51,889 bases of DNA from Bacteroidales bacterium UBA4293 (GCA_002395835.1 DGVD01000008.1:14621-66509), one strand, 5' to 3'; numbered from the stretch's first letter, positions 26,652 to 35,511 are shown. Numbers and translations: made by a program. Notes: a model not told the origin generated them from the sequence alone.

Positions 26652-29120
26652 ATGAAAAAATATATTTATTTATCAGCATTCGCTCTGGTTGGATTACTTT
26701 CAGCCTGTAACGATGATTATGTGGATAAGTTCGATATCGATTACGAACCTACCGATGTAAAGAATATCAACTATACCCTGACTTCCACAGACTATGCAAG
26801 CATTGCATCCAATTCCACCAACCAGGAACTGGCACTAGCTAAGGACCCAGAAGGAAGAACGGGTGTGATAGCCTTGAATGCTGTGGGTACCAACAAGTAT
26901 TTTACCGATGCAGCTCCAGCAGATGAGTATATCCCTGCACTGCTGGCAAGCAAATACCCCAATGCAGATCTAGGTTCTAAGTTCAACATTACATACAACA
27001 ACTTTGTTTCTCCTTCTGCATACCTCGCTGAACTGAATGATATCAAGAGCTATACACTGACTTCAGAGAACTATGATGAAGTTTGGGGAAGTACAGTTAA
27101 GGCATACTACCTCTCTCCTAATTCCATCAGCAAGTTGCCGGAAATACTTTCCAGCAGCGTGGAAGATGCTGAAGCAGGTGATCTTTATGTGGTGAACTAT
27201 GCCTACTCTACCACTGAACCTTCTATCGGTGGTGGCGGTGGCCAGGATGTAGAACCTACTTGGCAGCAGGTTCAGCCTTTAGCTCGTGCTTTAGGTGCAT
27301 CGTTCAACTATGTGAATGTGGGTCCTATTGACCTGTCTGAATTTAAGGGACAGACCGTAAACATAGGTATCCGCTATACCTCTACCACATCAGCTGCTGC
27401 TACGTATGAGTTCCAGAACTTCAAAGTTGGTTCTGTACCTTATACTAATGTATTACTCTATGCAGAGCAGGAAGATGGCACATTCAAGAAAATTCAGCGC
27501 AAGTCTGAATTTAAGGGTGAAGGCAAATATGTGATAGCAGCACTTTGGTCTGATGGCAAGGTTTATCCGTTTGGACGCATTGCCGGTGATAAGGGCTATG
27601 GCTATGTTACTCCAGCACCTATTGCTGAGGAAAATGGTGTCATCGCTGCAGCCGATGCTGCAGACCATGTGGTTACCATTGCAGCAGGAGCTACAGAAGG
27701 TACTTTCACCTTCCAGAATGCTATAGGAAAGTATTTCTATAACTCTGCAAACAGTAGCGGCTATTATTACAATTCATTCAATGTGAGCGACGAAATTGGT
27801 GAAAGTGGTTATGAATGGACCATCGTGAATGTAAACAACAGTAATGACCAGTTTATCATCACTAATACCCTAAGTGAAAACGTTCTTCACTGTACCGTAT
27901 ATAATGGTACCATCGAATTTGGTAACTGGCCTGCATCCAAGACTGAGGGTTATGAGTATGTAAGCAACACACTCATCAACGATGAAGGTGGTTTCTCTGC
28001 ATACGACATCGATTTGGGCGGTCTGCCAACTAATCTTTGGAACAACAACAATTACGGTTGGGTAGCTACCGCTTATATCAGTTCTACAAAAGAAAGATTT
28101 GCTACAGAGAGCTATCTGGTGTCTCCAGCCATCGAAATTGCAGATAATGCAGCAGCTCCTTACTTCACTTTGGATGAGACTTTCCGTTTTGACGCTGCTG
28201 AAGCTATCACTTACTGGGTATCTACAGACTATAGCACTGCTGCAGCTGGTACCCGTGCCAACAGTCAGGTAGCATCTACCGATGCTGTTCTTTACCAGTT
28301 CGATGGTGAAAACTGGAAAGAATACAAGAACAGCGATGCAAACATCGCCGTATTCGGTCCTGCTGAATATGAAGCACTGGGAAGTTCTGTCGTAAGTAAT
28401 CCAGACTATGTAATGCCTGTTTATCTGGCTAAGGTTTATCCTTATGCAGAAGTTGGAACCAAGGCTGCTGTCATCTATAACACTTCAAAGGGTATTGTAG
28501 CGAAGGAGTTCTCACTCAGCGAGCTGAAAGAGTGGATTGCTACTCCTACCTACACCACTGAAACCACTACATTCTCTGTAGATGCAGATGGTATCAGCGC
28601 CAACTTGAGTGTCTATATTGATGATACCTTGACCGACGGTTCTGATGGTGGTTTCACTGCACAGAATGTGAAACTGGGCGATGGAATGACCTATGTCTGG
28701 AGAACAGATGCTATCTACGGTTGGAGAGCATCAGGCTATGCAAACAAGACCAACAATGAGACAGAAGCATGGATTGTTTCTCCTTCCATGAACTTTAAGA
28801 AGGCCGTTCAGCCATTGCTGAGCTTCGATGAAGCATACAACTACTTGAACGGAGCTTCTCCTACTAATTATTTCGGTATACTGATTTCCACCGATTATAA
28901 CGGAGATGTTACCACTTGTACTTGGAGTGACCTTACTTCCAGTGTACAGGCATGGTCTAATGGTTCTTGGGACTACGTGAACAGTGGCCAGATCGATTTG
29001 ACTCCATACATTGGTGGCAGAGCAGTTATCGCATTCCGCTATAGAAGTGATGCAAGTGCTGCAGCTACTTGGGAAGTGAAGAACGTGAAGGTGGTAGAAG
29101 CTTCCTATGCAGGCAATTAA
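26652..29120 (+). CDS. Surface lipoprotein with choice-of-anchor-J-like modules
   Basis: Exported lipoprotein of 822 aa: lipobox LLSAC with Cys19, followed by NDD, an acidic sequence after Cys of the type that directs lipoproteins to the surface in Bacteroidota. The C-terminal 160 residues form a full choice-of-anchor-J-like beta-sandwich (GGFTAQNVKLGD... WIVSPSMNF... STDYNGD... IDLTPYIGGRAVIAFRY). Its first half recurs at about 455-540 and its second half at about 225-265. A second repeat (PxLxAxxYPxAxxG) occurs at about 92-115 and 590-615. I infer a ligand-binding partner for the upstream receptor. No enzymatic motif seen. Confidence 0.75.
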   Translation: MKKYIYLSAFALVGLLSACNDDYVDKFDIDYEPTDVKNINYTLTSTDYASIASNSTNQELALAKDPEGRTGVIALNAVGTNKYFTDAAPADEYIPALLASKYPNADLGSKFNITYNNFVSPSAYLAELNDIKSYTLTSENYDEVWGSTVKAYYLSPNSISKLPEILSSSVEDAEAGDLYVVNYAYSTTEPSIGGGGGQDVEPTWQQVQPLARALGASFNYVNVGPIDLSEFKGQTVNIGIRYTSTTSAAATYEFQNFKVGSVPYTNVLLYAEQEDGTFKKIQRKSEFKGEGKYVIAALWSDGKVYPFGRIAGDKGYGYVTPAPIAEENGVIAAADAADHVVTIAAGATEGTFTFQNAIGKYFYNSANSSGYYYNSFNVSDEIGESGYEWTIVNVNNSNDQFIITNTLSENVLHCTVYNGTIEFGNWPASKTEGYEYVSNTLINDEGGFSAYDIDLGGLPTNLWNNNNYGWVATAYISSTKERFATESYLVSPAIEIADNAAAPYFTLDETFRFDAAEAITYWVSTDYSTAAAGTRANSQVASTDAVLYQFDGENWKEYKNSDANIAVFGPAEYEALGSSVVSNPDYVMPVYLAKVYPYAEVGTKAAVIYNTSKGIVAKEFSLSELKEWIATPTYTTETTTFSVDADGISANLSVYIDDTLTDGSDGGFTAQNVKLGDGMTYVWRTDAIYGWRASGYANKTNNETEAWIVSPSMNFKKAVQPLLSFDEAYNYLNGASPTNYFGILISTDYNGDVTTCTWSDLTSSVQAWSNGSWDYVNSGQIDLTPYIGGRAVIAFRYRSDASAAATWEVKNVKVVEASYAGN

Positions 29121-29137
29121 ACCTTAACCGATAATAT

Positions 29138-30424
29138 ATGAAAAAAATATTATCACTACTAGTATTGGCTATGGGCCTCAGCGTTTTTACAGCTTGTGAC
29201 AACGATGAGGTTCCAGTCAATGGCTATATTGAAACGACTGAAGAAGGCTCCTCTTCCATGGTCCTCAAGGGATACGTCAGTTCATCCCAGGGGTTCTCTA
29301 TACTGCAGCCTTCTGGTTTCGCTGCACCAGTCTACATCAAGGATGGTAAATTGTATGGCAAGTTCTTCGACTTTATCAGAACCTCCGATACCAGACTAGA
29401 TGCCATGACCACTGTCCCTGAAAGTGGAAATTGGGAATCTGAGGCAGGCATCTACGATAAAACCACTTACTGGGCTCGCTATGGTGGTTCTGTCTACAAG
29501 TACATCAAACTGCGTGTAGCTTATATTGACGGAAATAATGTGGGTATAGAATATGTGGTTAGCTCACACACCACCGACCGTCCAAACAGTAACTCCAACA
29601 TGGAGAATCCTGACCAGACGGCATGGGAACTTGAGATACCACACCTAGACAACAATAATTTCTATGCACCTCACACCGTGAAATTCGAGGGTAAAACCTA
29701 CATGAATCTGGCAGTAGAATGGAACTCTACTCTTCGACATGCCAACTGGGTGGCATTCTACTTCGACAGCAATACGGCTCGTTCTCGGGTATCCCGAGGA
29801 GATAACTGGGCTTGGGACCCTGTCATCCCTACGAGTCTGAATCCTGTACAAGAATCAGATCACAAGATGGATGGTTATGATAAGGGACACCTGTGTGCCA
29901 GCTCTGACCGCCTGTATAGCACTGAAGCCAATGACCAGACCTTCTTCTATAGTAACATCAGTCCGATGACCCACCGTTTCAACAGCGGTTTCTGGACCGG
30001 TGTAGAGGAGAGAGTTCGCAATTGGGGACGCTCTACCGTAAGTACTACCTTCGATAAGGTCTACGTTACAAAAGGTGGAACACTGAATAACTTACTAAAG
30101 AACTTTATAGGCAAATATGCAGGCAACGATGGCGTAACTCCATATACCAATGCTGAAGGTCTGAACAGGCACAAAATAGCTGTTCCTGCCTATTACTTTA
30201 CGGCAGTTCTGGCAGAAAAGGATGGGAAATATCAGGCCATTGCGTTCCTGGTAGAACACGATGACGACCAACCACTCTCTCCTACTACCAGTGAACTGAA
30301 ATCTAAGGTAGTAAGCATTGATGAACTGGAAAAATTCACAGGTCTGGATTTTTTCTGTAATCTGTCCGATGAGGTGGAAGAAGCAATAGAATCTACAGTG
30401 GATGTAAATCTTTGGGAATGGTAA
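29138..30424 (+). CDS. Lipoprotein DNA/RNA non-specific endonuclease (beta-beta-alpha-metal, NUC1/EndA-like)
   Basis: Exported lipoprotein nuclease of 428 aa. Signal peptide with lipobox FTAC (Cys20), then an N-terminal domain of unknown fold to about residue 175. The C-terminal nuclease domain has the active-site motif DKGHLCASSDR with general base His251 (the usual DRGH has Arg in place of Lys249) and the metal-ligand Asn in FFYSNISPM, followed by FNSGFWTGVEERVR as in sugar-non-specific nucleases. It probably degrades extracellular DNA or RNA at the cell surface or in the periplasm. Third gene of the operon; a terminator follows 12 bp downstream. Confidence 0.87.
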   Translation: MKKILSLLVLAMGLSVFTACDNDEVPVNGYIETTEEGSSSMVLKGYVSSSQGFSILQPSGFAAPVYIKDGKLYGKFFDFIRTSDTRLDAMTTVPESGNWESEAGIYDKTTYWARYGGSVYKYIKLRVAYIDGNNVGIEYVVSSHTTDRPNSNSNMENPDQTAWELEIPHLDNNNFYAPHTVKFEGKTYMNLAVEWNSTLRHANWVAFYFDSNTARSRVSRGDNWAWDPVIPTSLNPVQESDHKMDGYDKGHLCASSDRLYSTEANDQTFFYSNISPMTHRFNSGFWTGVEERVRNWGRSTVSTTFDKVYVTKGGTLNNLLKNFIGKYAGNDGVTPYTNAEGLNRHKIAVPAYYFTAVLAEKDGKYQAIAFLVEHDDDQPLSPTTSELKSKVVSIDELEKFTGLDFFCNLSDEVEEAIESTVDVNLWEW

Positions 30425-30436
30425 ATTCCTTTTTAT

Positions 30437-30475
30437 AAAAAAGCAACGGAACACAATTTTCGTTGCTTTTTTTAT
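30437..30475 (+). terminator. Terminator of the receptor/lipoprotein/nuclease operon
   Basis: 12-bp stem AAAAAAGCAACG (30437-30448) with CGTTGCTTTTTT (30461-30472), 12-nt loop, continuing T run. Confidence 0.85.
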
Positions 30476-30495
30476 TTATTTTCACAATTATTATC

Positions 30496-30503
30496 TATCT
30501 TTG
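30496..30503 (+). promoter_or_regulatory. Promoter -7 box of the Oar-like receptor gene
   Basis: TATCTTTG, 42 bp upstream of the ATG at 30546 and just after the preceding terminator. Confidence 0.6.
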
Positions 30504-30545
30504 CGGCGAAATTAAACAAACACTATTAACTAAACAACATTCACT

Positions 30546-33500
30546 ATGTTCAAAAAGGTAAAATTTTTGTTGGTTTCAGTTATGACAATGTTCGCTACAT
30601 TGGTTAGCGCACAGGTAACTACAGCATCACTCAGCGGTAAGGTTGTGGCTGATGGTGAGGATGTTATCGGTGCTACTGTCCAGGCAGTGCACACTCCTTC
30701 TGGAACTTATTATGGAACCATCACCAACATGGATGGTCGTTTCATGATTCAAGGTATGCGTACCGGTGGTCCTTACCGCGTGGAAGTTTCTTACGTGGGT
30801 TATCAGACCGTAGTTTACACCGATGTTCAGCTTTCACTGGGTGAAACCTTGAACCTGGATGTAACCCTGCAGTCTGGTGTGGAGTTGAACGAAGTAGTTG
30901 TAACAGGTACTCGTAGTAAGTTTACAAACATCAAGACGGGTGCTTCTACAAACATTTCCAACTCTGAAATGATGAACATGCCTACTGTTAACCGTAGCAT
31001 TGCCGATTTGACTAAGCTTTCTCCTTATTCAAATGGTATGAGCTTCGCAGGTGGTGACGGCCGTTCTACTAACTTCACTGTCGATGGTGCTAACTTCAAC
31101 AACAACTTCGGTCTTTCCTCTAACCTTCCTGGTGGTGGTACTCCTATCTCCATCGATGCCATTGAGGAAATGCAGATTGTAGTAGCTCCTTATGACGTTC
31201 GTCAGTCCAACTTCGTAGGTGGTGGTATCAATGCGGTTACCAAGTCTGGTACCAATACGTTCAAAGCTACTGCTTATGGCTATTACACCAATCAGAATTT
31301 CCGTGGTAACAGAATTAATGATGAGAGCCTAGGTGCACGTGAGAAGGAGTCAAAGAAGACTTATGGTTTCACCTTGGGTGGTCCTATTGTCAAGAACAAA
31401 TTGTTCTTCTTCGTGAACTTTGAGTCAAACAAGGAGCCTAAGGAAATTATCCAGTATCGTCCAAGTGCAGACAAGATTTCTGTATTACAGCAAATCAAGA
31501 ATAAGCTGGTTAATGATTATGGCTATGACCCAGGTTCTTGGGATAGCTACAATGGTGGTAATGAAAATACCAAGTATCTGGCTCGTATCGACTGGAACAT
31601 CACCGACAGACATAAATTGGCATTGCGCTTCAACAAGACGAACAATGACGTATGGAATACGCCAAACGGCAACTCTTGCGATGACAACTACCGTAACCGT
31701 GGCTTTAACCGTGCTAGTGAGGTTTCTACAGCGTTCTCTAACAACATGTACACCCAGAAGAACAATGTGACTTCATTCGCTGGTGAATTAAACAGCCGTT
31801 TCAATGATAAGATTTCCAACCAGCTGATTGTAACTCACACTAACATTGATGATCAGCGTGGTTCTAACTCTGCATTGTTCCCACACATCGATATCATGTC
31901 TGGTGACATCAGTACTGGAAACTTTATTCCTTATGCATCTCTGGGTTATGAGTTGTTCTCTTACAACAATGGTGTAACCAACAAGACCACTAATGTTACA
32001 GACAACTTTACCTACTATAACGGCAAGCATAAGATTACAGCAGGTTTCCTCTATGAGTATATGACTGCTACCAACTCTTACATGCGTAATGGTACAGGTT
32101 ATTACCGTTTTGCTACTGTAGACGATTTCTTGCAGGGAAATACTCCTTTGAGCTTTGCATTGACTTACGGATTTGATGGCAATCCTAGCCCAGCAGGTGT
32201 AGTTACTTATAACCAGTATGGTGTATATGCTCAGGATGACTGGAACATTACTCCACGATTCAAACTGAACTATGGTTTGCGTGCCGATGCATTGGTATTC
32301 GACAATGACAAGATTGTTACCAACAACGCTATCAAGAACTATGACCTGGGTGGCCGTTCTATTGATACAGGTAAGTATCCATCTACCCATCCACAGATTT
32401 CTCCACGTATAGGTTTCAACTGGGATATCCGTGGCGACAAGACTTTGGTTCTGCGTGGTGGTACAGGTCTTTTCATGGGCCGTTTGCCATTGGTATTCTT
32501 CACCAATATGCCTCAGTACAGTGGTACTATCCAAGGTAGTATTTCTAAAGGAATTTATAGCTCTAGCATTAAAAATGGTCAGGTAGTTTATACCGATGCA
32601 CAGCGCGAGACTTTAAGCAAACTTGTTTCTGGCGGTAAGGTTGTAACCGACACCAATGAAATGATTCGCATCCTAGGCTTGCCTACTTCTTATGATCCAA
32701 ATAGCACCGCATTAGGTTCTCAGTCTTACATCTCTGGTGTAGACCCAGACTTCAAGATGCCACAGATCTGGAAGAGCTCTATCGCTATCGATTATCAGAT
32801 TCCTGCTAGCTTCCCATTGACACTGACTGGTGAGTTCATGTACAACAAGACCATTTATGGTACTATCGTATCTGACTGGAACATCAACACTAGTGCAGTA
32901 GAGAAATCTGGCTCAAGATTTAGCGGTCCAGATAATCGTTTCGATTATAGTGGTGTAACCAACGCTACTTATGGTTCAACTAGTGCTTACGTAATGACTA
33001 ACACCAAGAAGGGTTATGGTTGGAATGCCAACATCACTTTGAAGGCACAGCCTACTGAAAACCTGAACTTGATGCTGTCTTACACCAAGACTGAGTCTAA
33101 GGAAATCACTGGTATGCCAGGTTCTGCTGCCAACTCTACCTACACTGGTCTTTACACTGTAAATGGTGCAGAGTTCACAGGCTTGCAGCGTTCACAGTAT
33201 GTTATTCCTGATAAGGTACTGTTCAACTTTAACTGGTTCATTCCTTTCAAGAATGCAATAGGCTTCCCTCTCCAGAATATTCTGAAGGGTGAAGGTGTAC
33301 ACATCAATGCTATTTACACTGCTTATTCTCCAAGAGGATATAGCTACATCTATTCTAATGATATGAACGGTGATGGCAACAGTGCAGACTTGATGTACAT
33401 TCCTAAGGATAAGAATGAGCTTGTCTTCACTTCTGATGCTGACCGTGACGCATTCTGGACCTTCCTGGAGCAGGATAAGTATCTGAGCAGCCACAAGGGT

Positions 33501-33866
33501 GAGTATGCAGAGGCTAACGTAGGCCGTTCTCCTTGGGTTCACATGCTGGATCTTCGTGTATCAGAAGACTTCACTTTCCAGATTGGTAAGACTAAGCACA
33601 CCATTGAGCTGAGCTGCAGCTTCCAGAACGTGCTGAACATGATCAACTCTAAGTGGGGTGTAGAGAAGTTCTCTTGCTACCAAACAAGTAATGATATCAA
33701 CGTAGTTTCTCCTTTGAAATATGCAGGTAAGAATGACGCAGGTCAGCCAACCTTCAGCTTCAACAAGGTGAACAATGCATATCCTACAGAAACATTCAAT
33801 AAGTACTATACCAATACCAACCAGACTTGGCATGTACTCTTCGGTTTGAAGTATAAATTCAACTAA
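30546..33866 (+). CDS. Oar-like TonB-dependent outer-membrane receptor
   Basis: Large TonB-dependent receptor (1106 aa). Signal peptide at 1-22; a carboxypeptidase-regulatory-like domain at about 27-110 (ASLSGKVVADGEDVIGATVQAVHTPSGTYYGTITNMDGRF...); plug with ELNEVVVTG and IEEMQIVVAPYDVRQSNFVGGGINAVTKSGTN; then a long barrel. This architecture matches the Oar (OmpA-related) branch common in Bacteroidota. Oar proteins in Myxococcus and marine Bacteroidota have been linked to protein export or peptide/protein uptake; the role here is undetermined. Own promoter and terminator, monocistronic, not part of a SusCD pair. Confidence 0.88.
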   Translation: MFKKVKFLLVSVMTMFATLVSAQVTTASLSGKVVADGEDVIGATVQAVHTPSGTYYGTITNMDGRFMIQGMRTGGPYRVEVSYVGYQTVVYTDVQLSLGETLNLDVTLQSGVELNEVVVTGTRSKFTNIKTGASTNISNSEMMNMPTVNRSIADLTKLSPYSNGMSFAGGDGRSTNFTVDGANFNNNFGLSSNLPGGGTPISIDAIEEMQIVVAPYDVRQSNFVGGGINAVTKSGTNTFKATAYGYYTNQNFRGNRINDESLGAREKESKKTYGFTLGGPIVKNKLFFFVNFESNKEPKEIIQYRPSADKISVLQQIKNKLVNDYGYDPGSWDSYNGGNENTKYLARIDWNITDRHKLALRFNKTNNDVWNTPNGNSCDDNYRNRGFNRASEVSTAFSNNMYTQKNNVTSFAGELNSRFNDKISNQLIVTHTNIDDQRGSNSALFPHIDIMSGDISTGNFIPYASLGYELFSYNNGVTNKTTNVTDNFTYYNGKHKITAGFLYEYMTATNSYMRNGTGYYRFATVDDFLQGNTPLSFALTYGFDGNPSPAGVVTYNQYGVYAQDDWNITPRFKLNYGLRADALVFDNDKIVTNNAIKNYDLGGRSIDTGKYPSTHPQISPRIGFNWDIRGDKTLVLRGGTGLFMGRLPLVFFTNMPQYSGTIQGSISKGIYSSSIKNGQVVYTDAQRETLSKLVSGGKVVTDTNEMIRILGLPTSYDPNSTALGSQSYISGVDPDFKMPQIWKSSIAIDYQIPASFPLTLTGEFMYNKTIYGTIVSDWNINTSAVEKSGSRFSGPDNRFDYSGVTNATYGSTSAYVMTNTKKGYGWNANITLKAQPTENLNLMLSYTKTESKEITGMPGSAANSTYTGLYTVNGAEFTGLQRSQYVIPDKVLFNFNWFIPFKNAIGFPLQNILKGEGVHINAIYTAYSPRGYSYIYSNDMNGDGNSADLMYIPKDKNELVFTSDADRDAFWTFLEQDKYLSSHKGEYAEANVGRSPWVHMLDLRVSEDFTFQIGKTKHTIELSCSFQNVLNMINSKWGVEKFSCYQTSNDINVVSPLKYAGKNDAGQPTFSFNKVNNAYPTETFNKYYTNTNQTWHVLFGLKYKFN

Positions 33867-33882
33867 TTTATAGCTAACATAG

Positions 33883-33916
33883 AAAAAGCCGCTTTCCATT
33901 GGGAGGCGGCTTTTTA
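33883..33916. terminator. Bidirectional terminator between the Oar-like gene and the minus-strand RNA
   Basis: 10-bp stem AAAAAGCCGC (33883-33892) with GCGGCTTTTT (33906-33915), 13-nt loop. A-run and T-run on both sides allow termination of the plus-strand receptor gene and of the minus-strand RNA candidate. Confidence 0.82.
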
Positions 33917-34302
33917 TTTTGCCCTATGGGTATACCGCTCCTTTTCCCTGCATACTACTTATAACAGTTATCAGCAGTGATTGTGATTCCTTTCCTCCGC
34001 ATAAGAATCACCGGGCCAGAACAGCACCGCATCCCTGAACGTAGTGTGTGAAGAGTTTCCCTCCCAAAAGAAAGGTAAAGCATGCAGTCGCCTGTTGCTG
34101 GAGCGTGGAGAGCAGAGCAGGACTTGAACACACTAGCTGTACCGACCTAGGGCATTTCAGCCCCGGAACCAGCCTACCAACTCCCTTTAGTTGATAAGCA
34201 GTCCACTAAACCCTATTTTCAGTACTGAAGGCGTACTGGTAGCCAAGATACGTGTTGGGGAACTTGGAGGACAAAGCTACTCTCTTCTAAATATCCTCTT
34301 AC
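33885..34302 (-). ncRNA. Candidate structured non-coding RNA (about 400 nt)
   Basis: No coding frame of note lies between 33917 and 34306, yet the minus strand has a full promoter (TTTG 34339-34336, 21-bp spacer, TAACTTTG 34314-34307) and ends at the bidirectional terminator 33883-33915. The predicted transcript is rich in helices: GGGTA/TACCC closing stem (34304-34300 with 33932-33928), GAGGA/TCCTC (34294-34298 with 34267-34271), hairpin 34220-34238, stem 34186-34191 with 34205-34210, hairpin 34150-34163, 8-bp stem 34042-34049 with 34128-34135 extended by 3 bp, and 7-bp stem 33983-33989 with 34005-34011. I looked for RNase P, tmRNA and SRP signatures and found none. Confidence 0.68.
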
Positions 34303-34306
34303 CCTG

Positions 34307-34339
34307 CAAAGTTATGACAGCCTCTACCCTATAAACAAA
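34307..34339 (-). promoter_or_regulatory. Promoter of the structured RNA
   Basis: Minus strand: TTTG at 34339-34336, 21-bp spacer, TAACTTTG at 34314-34307. The 300-bp stretch upstream of it to the pspC gene (34315-34621) otherwise holds only the pspC promoter and no recognisable gene. Confidence 0.68.
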
Positions 34340-34571
34340 AAAGGCTAAAAATATGGAAGTTAGAGCTGAAGATTATAAGGAAGAAACCCGCAGGTTTATA
34401 TAATCCGTTCATCGGGCAACTGGAATTGCCCGATTGGGTAGTTCGGGTTATCCAAGCAGGCAGTTCCAGCTGCCCAGAAAGCCAACTCCAACTATCTATT
34501 TTGTGGATAACTGCCAGATGCATTGTTTTAAAAAAAACGGTGAAAAATAAGGCTGGTACAGTTTTTGTTCT

Positions 34572-34579
34572 TATCTTTG
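34572..34579 (+). promoter_or_regulatory. pspC-domain gene promoter -7 box
   Basis: TATCTTTG, 42 bp before the ATG at 34622. Confidence 0.5.
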
Positions 34580-34621
34580 TAGAGGAAAAAAGAATAATGT
34601 AAACCTATTAAATATAAAATT

Positions 34622-34813
34622 ATGGATAAAAAATTAACCAAATCAAATGACAAGGTCATAAGTGGTGTGTGCAGCGGTATTGCAGAATACTTTGACATAG
34701 ACCCTACATTGGTAAGAGTGGGTTATGCTGCCCTTAGTGTTTTCAGTGCAGGTTTCCCTGGCCTGATACTATACATTATTCTGGCTATTATTATGCCAAA
34801 TAAACCAGCATAA
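34622..34813 (+). CDS. Small PspC-domain membrane protein
   Basis: 63 aa, a stand-alone PspC domain: KKLTKSNDKVISGVCSGIAEYFDIDPTLVRVGYAAL followed by one hydrophobic helix (about 37-58) ending IIMPNKP. PspC proteins are membrane proteins of the phage-shock/envelope-stress response. Such short PspC-only genes are common in Bacteroidota and the partner here is unknown. Own promoter and a very stable terminator make it a single-gene transcript. Confidence 0.9.
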   Translation: MDKKLTKSNDKVISGVCSGIAEYFDIDPTLVRVGYAALSVFSAGFPGLILYIILAIIMPNKPA

Positions 34814-34851
34814 TAAATATACATTTTAAAGGAAATACCTTTTAACTTCAG

Positions 34852-34899
34852 AACTGCACCCTAAAAGTTAGAGATAAAACTTTTAAGGTGCAGTTTTTC
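34852..34899. terminator. Long-stem terminator between pspC and lrp
   Basis: Two stacked stems separated by a single C/A mismatch: AACTGCACC (34852-34860) with GGTGCAGTT (34887-34895), and TAAAAGTT (34862-34869) with AACTTTTA (34878-34885), 8-nt loop, followed by a T run. It serves pspC on the plus strand and probably also the convergent lrp gene. Confidence 0.82.
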
Positions 34900-34907
34900 T
34901 AGCTACA

Positions 34908-35375
34908 TCAAGTAAGTGGGAGTGCATGAGAATTCTTAACTTCTCCTAAGACAAAGAAACTGTTCAACGAACCGATGCAGTCCAGATCCCCTAATATGCG
35001 CAAGACAAATTCCTGATAATGCTTCATATTTTCCACAAAGATCTTCAACATGAAATCATAGTTGCCACTTATATTATAGCACTCCACAATTTCCGGGATA
35101 TTTTGTACTGCAGCCATAATGCGCTGACTATTTTCAAAAGTATGCTGTTTCATGCTGACATTACAAAAAACTACAAATCCCCTATTCAGCTTTTCTGCAT
35201 CAAGAACAGCCATATACTTCCTGATATAGCCCTCACGTTCCAACCGCTTTACACGTTCAAATACTGGAGTGGGTGACAAATGCACTATCGCAGCCAGTTC
35301 CTTTGTCGTCAAACGAGAATTTTCCTGTAATTGTCGTAAGATTTTCAGGTCTACTTCATCCAAATCTTGAATCAT
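34908..35375 (-). CDS. Lrp/AsnC-family transcriptional regulator
   Basis: Leucine-responsive-type regulator (155 aa). N-terminal winged HTH at about 5-60 (DLKILRQLQENSRLTTKELAAIVHLSPTPVFERVKRLEREGYI) and C-terminal RAM ligand-binding/oligomerisation domain at about 70-145 (...CYNISGNYDFMLKIFVENMKHYQEFV). Divergent from metY, whose promoter region contains a 9-bp inverted repeat (35407-35415 and 35465-35473). By position it is the likely regulator of methionine/cysteine synthesis through MetY and of itself. Confidence 0.93.
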   Translation of the reverse strand: MIQDLDEVDLKILRQLQENSRLTTKELAAIVHLSPTPVFERVKRLEREGYIRKYMAVLDAEKLNRGFVVFCNVSMKQHTFENSQRIMAAVQNIPEIVECYNISGNYDFMLKIFVENMKHYQEFVLRILGDLDCIGSLNSFFVLGEVKNSHALPLT

Positions 35376-35406
35376 AATTTACTTCTGTGTATTTTACGTT
35401 TATGTC

Positions 35407-35473
35407 ATTTAGAATAAAAATCTAATTACTTTTAATTTCATTAGTGAATTCAAATAGATATTCTATTCTAAAT
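35407..35473. promoter_or_regulatory. Inverted repeat in the lrp-metY intergenic region, candidate Lrp operator
   Basis: ATTTAGAAT (35407-35415) and ATTCTAAAT (35465-35473) form a perfect 9-bp inverted repeat 49 bp apart. The right arm lies 2 bp downstream (for lrp) of the minus-strand lrp -7 box TATATTTG (35476-35483). Confidence 0.45.
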
Positions 35474-35511
35474 TGCAAATATAGTTGTTTTATCTAAATT
35501 TTAAAGGGTTC

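Noticed and set aside
23902..29120. SusCD polysaccharide utilisation pair
   Set aside because: The lipoprotein has beta-sandwich repeats rather than the helical SusD fold motifs, and no glycoside hydrolase is encoded nearby.
33885..34302. RNase P RNA, tmRNA or SRP RNA as identity of the structured RNA
   Set aside because: The conserved GAGGAAAGTCC core of RNase P, a tmRNA tag ending in ALAA with a tRNA-like end, and the SRP GGAAGCAGC-type loop are all absent.
34502..34510. Exact DnaA box TGTGGATAA
   Set aside because: A single isolated box with no cluster or AT-rich unwinding element is expected by chance; not called as an origin.
34329..34523. Minus-strand 64-codon open frame upstream of the structured RNA
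   Set aside because: Its composition is not protein-like, and its 3' end meets the RNA promoter; no family resemblance.
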